NCBI GenBank assembly: GCA_900770205.1
Contig: CAAGJV010000123.1
Coordinates: forward strand, 1-37,030
DNA from: Desulfovibrionaceae bacterium
GTDB taxonomy: Bacteria; Desulfobacterota; Desulfovibrionia; Desulfovibrionales; Desulfovibrionaceae
Reading direction: 5' to 3'
DNA length: 37,030 nucleotides
Of this stretch, positions 31,860 to 37,030 are shown piece after piece (within the stretch, counting starts at the first letter, position 1; every line of letters begins with the position of its first letter). The notes below the pieces were generated by a model. That model did not search any database, was not told the DNA's origin, and saw only the letters and a list, made by a program, of their open reading frames with translations. The position numbers and the translations under genes were made by a program.

Positions 31860-33515
31860 CTATTCCTGGTAATTAGGCGCTGCGTCAACCTTTGTGGAAT
31901 CGAGAGGATACAAATAGACGGCACAGCGTGTCTTAATACCTGAGGAAAGCCCGGCGTAGGAATTGACGCATACCACGAGATCTGTTCTGCCATTGTTATT
32001 GATATCGGCAACGGAAACATCGCATACCGTTCCCTTAAGGCGGCGGGTCTTCCACAAAAGCTCCATTCCCATGCCGTTCCACAGCATGGCATGGATCTCA
32101 CCCTGAGGATAGGTACGATAATTGGAGAACAGCTTGCCTGCCGTAGTTATGGGCTTGTTGGCAAGAAGTTCATAGCGGCCATCGCGATCGAGATCGACCA
32201 CGGGCATGCGCATGGGAATATAGTAAAGAATCCTATCGGCACTGTCGGAACTGGCGGAAAGAGAGCCTATGCCTCTGTCTCCCTCCACATACACGGAACT
32301 GCCGCTGTAGGTATCTTCCGTGCCGGCAAGACGATTGCCTTTGGCATCAAAGGTAAGAAGCGTTTCGTTCTCGGCAATAAGGGCCAGATGATCTCCCCTC
32401 TTTCCCTTATCTGCGGGAATCCAGGAAAAATTGAACACCGTAGCCGCTGAAGGCATATTAGCCAGTTTGCCTCCGCGGACAACACTGCCCCCCTTAATAC
32501 GCCCCTCGTACACAGGCCCGCTGACGACTTTGCTTCTGTCGCTGTCCTGCATGATAAGCGTAGGCGTATAGAGCGGAGGAAGATTAGCCACATTGAGATA
32601 GCGGCGAACATGGCGGATGGCCACGTTGAACGTTCCGCGGGAAAACTGAAGCACCTGGGAATAGGCCGAAGTTTCTCCCTTGTCATACCCTGTAACAATA
32701 ATATACGGCTTTCCTTCCTGCACGATGGAACGTACGAGAACAGGCCGCATAGAGGCAGGGAGCGAATAGCTTCCTAGTTCCACAAGCTTATTGCCATCTT
32801 TCCATGCATAGGCATTGAGCGTATTTTCGTTAAGAAGAAGCAACTCGATTTTTCCATCGCCGTCTATGTCTGCCGTTTCCATGCCGAGGCATTCAAAGGG
32901 AAGCATCTGGCTGCGGATCTGGGAACGTTCGTCTTCCTTGCCCTGATATCGCAGGGAGGGGTTGAGATAGGAACTGTTCTGTACCTGCCCCCGGGATTCA
33001 TTCATCACGAAAGCGCTGCTGGGGGCAGCGGCAACAGCGGCAGGCGCAGCACGCCTTACATCGGTACGGCCGAATACTTCTGTATTAATGCGGTCGGCCA
33101 CAGTCTGCAGTCCGCCGATAAGAGCATTAACAGGGCTGGAAGAAGCATTTTTCCATACTTTTCCATTGGGAGAAAGAGCGCTTACGTCAAGGCTTGCCGT
33201 CTCGCCCATAACAGTGATGCTTCCCCACACAATATAGTCGGCGCCGAATTTACGCGACAGAGCCGATGCGGAATTCTTCGAGGAAGGAGCTTTTTCCTTC
33301 AGTGCGGCATCCTGGTTTTCCACAGGCTCAAACTGCCCCTGAAGATAAAGCCGGGAGGTAAGCATGGAAGGAATAGCCTGCCCAAGATAGGAGTACCCTT
33401 TCGAGCCCGACACGGAAAAAGGAGCTACGACATAGGTGGAAGCCATGGCAGGTACTTGCAACAAAAGAAGCAGAAGGGTAAATGCCCATGTAACGGGCAG
33501 AAAACGTCTGAACAT
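31860..33515 (-). CDS. Exported FG-GAP/VCBS-repeat protein with TolB-N/CsgG-like N-terminal domain
   Basis: A 551-residue protein with a signal peptide (FLPVTWAFTLLLLLLQVPAMA, then STYVVAPF). Residues about 30-150 resemble the TolB N-terminal/CsgG-type fold: VVAPFSVSGSKGYSYLGQAIPSMLTSRLY, then FGADYIVWGSITVMGETASLDVSAL. The rest has FG-GAP-like blades with calcium-binding-type loops such as DIDGDGKIELLLLN, DLDRDGRYELLANKP and DINNNGRTDLVVCVN, which would form a beta-propeller. No lipobox or membrane anchor is seen, so it is probably periplasmic or surface-released. The molecular role is unknown. Similar proteins appear to be common in Desulfovibrionaceae. It is divergent from the methyltransferase at 33623. 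Confidence 0.8.
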   Translation of the reverse strand: MFRRFLPVTWAFTLLLLLLQVPAMASTYVVAPFSVSGSKGYSYLGQAIPSMLTSRLYLQGQFEPVENQDAALKEKAPSSKNSASALSRKFGADYIVWGSITVMGETASLDVSALSPNGKVWKNASSSPVNALIGGLQTVADRINTEVFGRTDVRRAAPAAVAAAPSSAFVMNESRGQVQNSSYLNPSLRYQGKEDERSQIRSQMLPFECLGMETADIDGDGKIELLLLNENTLNAYAWKDGNKLVELGSYSLPASMRPVLVRSIVQEGKPYIIVTGYDKGETSAYSQVLQFSRGTFNVAIRHVRRYLNVANLPPLYTPTLIMQDSDRSKVVSGPVYEGRIKGGSVVRGGKLANMPSAATVFNFSWIPADKGKRGDHLALIAENETLLTFDAKGNRLAGTEDTYSGSSVYVEGDRGIGSLSASSDSADRILYYIPMRMPVVDLDRDGRYELLANKPITTAGKLFSNYRTYPQGEIHAMLWNGMGMELLWKTRRLKGTVCDVSVADINNNGRTDLVVCVNSYAGLSSGIKTRCAVYLYPLDSTKVDAAPNYQE

Positions 33516-33622
33516 AGATGACTCCTTTCGAGGATTTGCATGGCAGTCTACACTTTCTCGCCCCGAACGGCAACAGCAGGGCCCAGGCCTTTTTGTAACA
33601 GATACTTAAAATACGGACAGCC

Positions 33623-34882
33623 ATGACAGCACCTCGCCGATCCTTCCGCTTTACATGCCCTTCCCAACATATCCCCCTCGTTGAAGATATGCTTCGCCTG
33701 CAGGGGTTCCGATTTGAAAACGATGCGTTCTTCGAGCCTGCCCGCCGCCTCACGGAAGAGCCCTTTCCTCTGGGCAGCAGCCTCGCCGGCTTTTTCGGCC
33801 TTATCTACATACAGGACAGGGCCTCCATGCTGCCTCCCCTTGCACTCTCTCCCCAAAAAGGCTCCTGCGTCCTCGATATGTGTTCCAGCCCGGGAAGCAA
33901 AACCAGTCAGCTGGCATGGATGGTAGGGGAACACGGCATGGTTCTCGGCAACGAACCTTCTCCCTCCCGTCTTGCCAATCTGCGCCGCAACCTGCATGTC
34001 ATGGGGCTCACCCAAACCGTCACCTGCTGCCAGAACGGAGAGCATCTTCCTCTGCCCGATGCATCCTGGGACTATATCCAGCTTGATCCCCCCTGTTCAG
34101 GATGGGGAACCATAGAAAAAAATCCCCGTGTCATGGAAATATGGAAGGATAACAAGGTCGCCCCCCTCATACGACTGCAGAAAGAACTCCTGAAGGAAGC
34201 GAACAGAATTCTCCGCCCGGGAGGCACGCTTGTCTATTCCACCTGCACGACCGATGTGGAAGAAAACGAAAAGCAGGTCATCTTCGCCAGAGACGAACTC
34301 GGCCTCATGCTGGAAGGCCTTGAAGAGCTTCCCGGGTTCGACCTTCAGGCTCCTCAAGGCTGTGAAGGCGTATGGTGCCTTTCTCCAAAGCGGGGAGATA
34401 CGCAGGGCTTCTTTGTGGCCAGGCTGCGCAAGCCTGGCAATGCCGAAGGCCCTCTCCCCTACACCGATAATCCTATCCAGGCAGAAGTCGTCAGCGATGT
34501 CCAGCTTCGCCAGCAGGGTATCGACCCGCGCCTTGTCCATGGAGAAATCGGCATATTCCAGGGCAGCCTGCACGCTCTGCCCCTCGCGGCACTCTCCTCT
34601 CTTCCAGAGGCGCTTCACTGGCAGGGGCTGTACATGGGAAAGGTCTCCAAAAACGGAGAGCTTCGCTTTTCACCAAGAATGCGGATAGAAGGCCCATGTC
34701 CAAGGCTCGACGTAGAAGGGGAAGAAGGGCTGCATGTGATATCACGGCTTCTCCAGGGGCAGAGCATGCCCGCCCCTTCATCGGCAGATTCCTCATCACG
34801 TTCCGTGCTGCTGCGCTGGAACGGCCTTGCCCTCGGCAGGCTGAACATGAAAAACAAGAGGCTCATCTGGTCGGAACGCTGA
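33623..34882 (+). CDS. RsmB/NOP family RNA (cytosine-5) methyltransferase, RsmF-like
   Basis: A 419-residue SAM-dependent enzyme expected to make 5-methylcytosine in rRNA or tRNA. The SAM motif is DMCSSPGSKTSQL. The two catalytic cysteines are in DPPCSGWGT and YSTCTTDVEENE. The N-terminal part (LRLQGFRFE, then GFFGLIYIQDRASMLPPLAL) fits the family. The C-terminal 130 residues (GEIGIFQGSLHALPLAAL, WQGLYMGKV) resemble the RsmF C-terminal region that helps bind RNA. The exact target cannot be assigned. It converges with the next methyltransferase, leaving 2 bases between stops. Confidence 0.9.
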   Translation: MTAPRRSFRFTCPSQHIPLVEDMLRLQGFRFENDAFFEPARRLTEEPFPLGSSLAGFFGLIYIQDRASMLPPLALSPQKGSCVLDMCSSPGSKTSQLAWMVGEHGMVLGNEPSPSRLANLRRNLHVMGLTQTVTCCQNGEHLPLPDASWDYIQLDPPCSGWGTIEKNPRVMEIWKDNKVAPLIRLQKELLKEANRILRPGGTLVYSTCTTDVEENEKQVIFARDELGLMLEGLEELPGFDLQAPQGCEGVWCLSPKRGDTQGFFVARLRKPGNAEGPLPYTDNPIQAEVVSDVQLRQQGIDPRLVHGEIGIFQGSLHALPLAALSSLPEALHWQGLYMGKVSKNGELRFSPRMRIEGPCPRLDVEGEEGLHVISRLLQGQSMPAPSSADSSSRSVLLRWNGLALGRLNMKNKRLIWSER

Positions 34883-34884
34883 GG

Positions 34885-35598
34885 CTAGGTTTCCAGCTTA
34901 TCCACGCGTAGCTTCCCACGGCCGTTCTTACGAGCCATAAGGAGTACAAATGTTGCCGGGCCGCCCCGCCTGGTAAAAACAAATCGAAGCCTTTCCGGGT
35001 GCAGCCGCGAAGGCAGCGCCGCCAGAAGATCCGCCGTGCGTTCCGCTCCGCAAACGGCAGCCAGCACACCGCCATTTTTAAGCAGTGCGTCAGCTGCGGC
35101 AAAAAACGAAGGAAGGGTATGTTCCGTTCCGAAAAGTGCCTTGCGGCGCATGGCAGATTCCGGCATGCGCCCATCTCCTGTTCTTCTCCACGGAGGGTTG
35201 CAGAACACGGCATCGAGCATGGGAAGCAGATCCATTTTCGCTTCTTTCGGCAGAAAGCAGGAGCGCACTGCCCGCAGGCTCTTCGGGCTGCAAACATCGC
35301 CGTCAACGAGAAAGAACCGGCTCTCTACCCCAAGGAGCTCCGCATTGCGCCGGGCAGCCTCCGTCAGCTCTTTCTGGATTTCCAGCCCTGCTCCCCGCCA
35401 GAAACGATTTTTTTTCAGGACTGAGAGCGCAATGATACCGCATCCCGTTCCAAGATCAGCAAACAGCGTATTCTCAGGCAGCTGCAATTCCCCCATAAAA
35501 TCAGAAAGAAGCAGAGCATCGGCGCTGAACCGGAAACTCCCGTCCGGCTGCTCCAGCTCGGAAAAAGCATGTTCTGTGTTCCTTCTCTCTTCCCCCAT
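34885..35598 (-). CDS. TrmN6-like SAM-dependent N6-adenine methyltransferase
   Basis: A 237-residue class I methyltransferase. SAM-binding motif I is FADLGTGCGIIALSVL, followed by GLEIQKELTEAARRNAELLGV. The catalytic CNPPWRR motif is of the NPPY/W type that acts on amino groups of adenine, or of glutamine in PrmC. The N-terminal DGSFRFSADALLLSDFM and the segment RRKALFGTEHTLPSFFAAADALLKNGG fit the tRNA1(Val) A37 methyltransferase group. The start at 35598 has GGGAG 6 bases upstream. A GTG at 35619 is a weaker alternative. Confidence 0.82.
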   Translation of the reverse strand: MGEERRNTEHAFSELEQPDGSFRFSADALLLSDFMGELQLPENTLFADLGTGCGIIALSVLKKNRFWRGAGLEIQKELTEAARRNAELLGVESRFFLVDGDVCSPKSLRAVRSCFLPKEAKMDLLPMLDAVFCNPPWRRTGDGRMPESAMRRKALFGTEHTLPSFFAAADALLKNGGVLAAVCGAERTADLLAALPSRLHPERLRFVFTRRGGPATFVLLMARKNGRGKLRVDKLET

Positions 35599-35720
35599 AC
35601 CAATCTCCCAGGTGTTCACATTGCACTGCAGAACTGTTCTAGCTATACTGAACCGTCTTTATCGTCCTGCCGCCGGTCATACGCCGGCCTTCTTCTCACG
35701 TTCGAGCTGCCGAGGCATCC

Positions 35721-37030
35721 ATGTTCCGAGCCGATCTGCATATCCATTCCCGGTTTTCCAGAGCCACCAGTTCCCGCCTCACCATTCCCCATCTTGCCGC
35801 ATGGGCGGCAGTCAAGGGCATACAGGTGCTTGCCACTGGAGATTTCACTCACCCGGCATGGAGGCAGGAACTTTGCAACTTCCTCGAACCAGACGATGCC
35901 ACTGGCCTTCTGCGCCTGAAAAACTCTCTTTCCCGGGCAGATATGGAAAGAGAAATCCCCCATCTTTCCGGAATGGAACCGCATGATCCAAAATTCATGC
36001 TGGAAGCGGAAATCAGCTCTATTTATAAAAAAAACGGGAAGGTTCGCAAGATACACAGCCTTGTCTACATGCCAGACCTCGAATCCGCCAACCGCTTCTG
36101 TGAAAAGCTCTCGGCCATAGGCAACCTGAACTCCGACGGACGGCCCATTCTCGGGCTGGATGTGAAAACACTGCTTTCCATGGTTCTGGAAATTCCCCGC
36201 GCCTTCCTCATCCCCGCCCATATCTGGACACCGTGGTTTGCGCTCTTCGGGTCAAAATCCGGGTTCGACAGCCTTGAAGAGTGCTTCGAAGACCTGACCC
36301 CGTATATTTTCGCCGCAGAAACCGGACTCTCTTCTGATCCAGACATGAACCGCTGCTGGAGCCACCTCGACCGGCTCTGCATGGTTTCAAGTTCCGATGC
36401 GCATTCCGGAGAAAACCTTGCCAGAGAAGCCACCGTATTTACCGGAGAACTCTGCTACGATGGCATCTTCAGCGCCATGATGCAAAAAAAGGCATCAACA
36501 GCCTATACCGGTACCCTTGAATTTTTTCCTGAAGAAGGAAAATATCACCTCGATGGTCACAGAGCCTGCGGCGTTGTTCTCGAACCGGCAGACTGCATGA
36601 AAATAAATAACATCTGCCCTGTCTGCGGCAAACCGCTCACCATAGGCGTTCTGCACCGCGTTCTTGCGCTGGCAGACCGTAAAGCTCCCCCCTCCCCCGG
36701 CAAGGATTTCTGCTCCCTCATTCCCCTTCCGGAAATTCTGGGCGAACTCATGCACTGCGGTTCTAAAACCAGAAAAGTCCAGGAAAAATACGCTGATATC
36801 CTTCATCATTTCGGTTCGGAAATGACAGTTCTTCAAGATATGCCGGAAAACGACCTGCGCGTGTTCTGGCCGGAACTGGGGGAAGCCATCTTTCGTATGC
36901 GCACGGGCCGCGTCATCCGTTCTGCCGGGTTCGATGGGGAATACGGTGTTATACGCCTCTTTGATGAGCAGGAAAACACGCCTTCCCTTCTGGAAAAAGT
37001 TCCCTCTGCCCGGAAAAAGCCGCTTCCCTC
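35721..37030 (+). CDS. EndoQ-like PHP-domain endonuclease, 5' part (runs off the window)
   Basis: The frame is open from the ATG at 35721 to the last base (436 codons). It starts MFRADLHIHSRFSRATSSRL, the metal-binding DxHxH of a PHP domain, followed by LATGDFTHPAW, AEISSIYKKNG, KIHSLVYMP, PAHIWTPWFALFGSKSGFDS and SSSDAHSGENL. The zinc segment ICPVCGKPLTIGVLHRVLALADR is typical of EndoQ, which cuts 5' of hypoxanthine, uracil and other damaged bases. In several bacteria this domain is fused to a UvrD-type helicase. Because the end is missing, that fusion cannot be seen here. The start lies in a 122-base divergent gap with trmN6. Confidence 0.85.
   Translation, partial: MFRADLHIHSRFSRATSSRLTIPHLAAWAAVKGIQVLATGDFTHPAWRQELCNFLEPDDATGLLRLKNSLSRADMEREIPHLSGMEPHDPKFMLEAEISSIYKKNGKVRKIHSLVYMPDLESANRFCEKLSAIGNLNSDGRPILGLDVKTLLSMVLEIPRAFLIPAHIWTPWFALFGSKSGFDSLEECFEDLTPYIFAAETGLSSDPDMNRCWSHLDRLCMVSSSDAHSGENLAREATVFTGELCYDGIFSAMMQKKASTAYTGTLEFFPEEGKYHLDGHRACGVVLEPADCMKINNICPVCGKPLTIGVLHRVLALADRKAPPSPGKDFCSLIPLPEILGELMHCGSKTRKVQEKYADILHHFGSEMTVLQDMPENDLRVFWPELGEAIFRMRTGRVIRSAGFDGEYGVIRLFDEQENTPSLLEKVPSARKKPLP

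Overview
The window comes from a sulfite-reducing member of the Desulfovibrionaceae, most like the Bilophila/Mailhella group. The main evidence is a dissimilatory sulfite reductase operon (4537-7323) in which dsrB and dsrD form one reading frame, an arrangement described for Bilophila wadsworthia. A dsr-linked cobyrinate diamide synthase-like gene, a membrane pyrophosphatase, a nifUS pair and a stand-alone IMP cyclohydrolase also suit this family. This is ordinary chromosome with one small scar of mobile DNA near a tRNA-Glu gene. I see no phage, CRISPR array or complete insertion sequence.

Layout. Positions 1-140 look like the promoter and leader of a stable-RNA (probably rRNA) operon transcribed leftwards out of the window. 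Next come ribF and a secreted DsbA-like protein, then a homocitrate/isopropylmalate synthase-like enzyme with a C-terminal Cache-type sensor domain, all on the minus strand. A 613-base AT-rich gap with a structured 3' part precedes dsrA and dsrBD, which end in a strong terminator and are followed by the cbiA/dsrN-like gene. A minus-strand operon (homocysteine methyltransferase, nikR, folE2) and the proton-pumping pyrophosphatase hppA follow. Divergent polA, the ABC-F protein Uup, an HPt/V4R/GGDEF signalling set, the folate salvage enzyme fau, pgeF and a FadL-type porin run on the plus strand.

Between 23141 and 23870 lies the scar: a long inverted repeat, a piece resembling a transposase helix-turn-helix, the first 60 codons of an AAA ATPase and a second inverted-repeat block. 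It sits just beyond the 3' end of tRNA-Glu(UUC), which itself lies 18 bases downstream of hflX. The right third holds the IMP cyclohydrolase, an uncharacterised protein, nifU-nifS, a LysO-type exporter, argC, a DUF1844 protein, an exported FG-GAP/TolB-like protein, two nucleic-acid methyltransferases and the 5' part of an EndoQ-like PHP endonuclease that runs off the end.

How the genes fit together. DsrAB reduces sulfite, with DsrD covalently tethered as its activator, and the adjacent amidotransferase probably modifies siroheme. NifU and NifS could supply Fe-S clusters to such enzymes, and HppA recovers energy from pyrophosphate. The points most worth follow-up are the DsrB-DsrD fusion with its structured leader, the lyase-Cache fusion, the HPt-V4R-GGDEF set, the probable non-AUG start of hflX, and the tRNA-Glu-linked scar.
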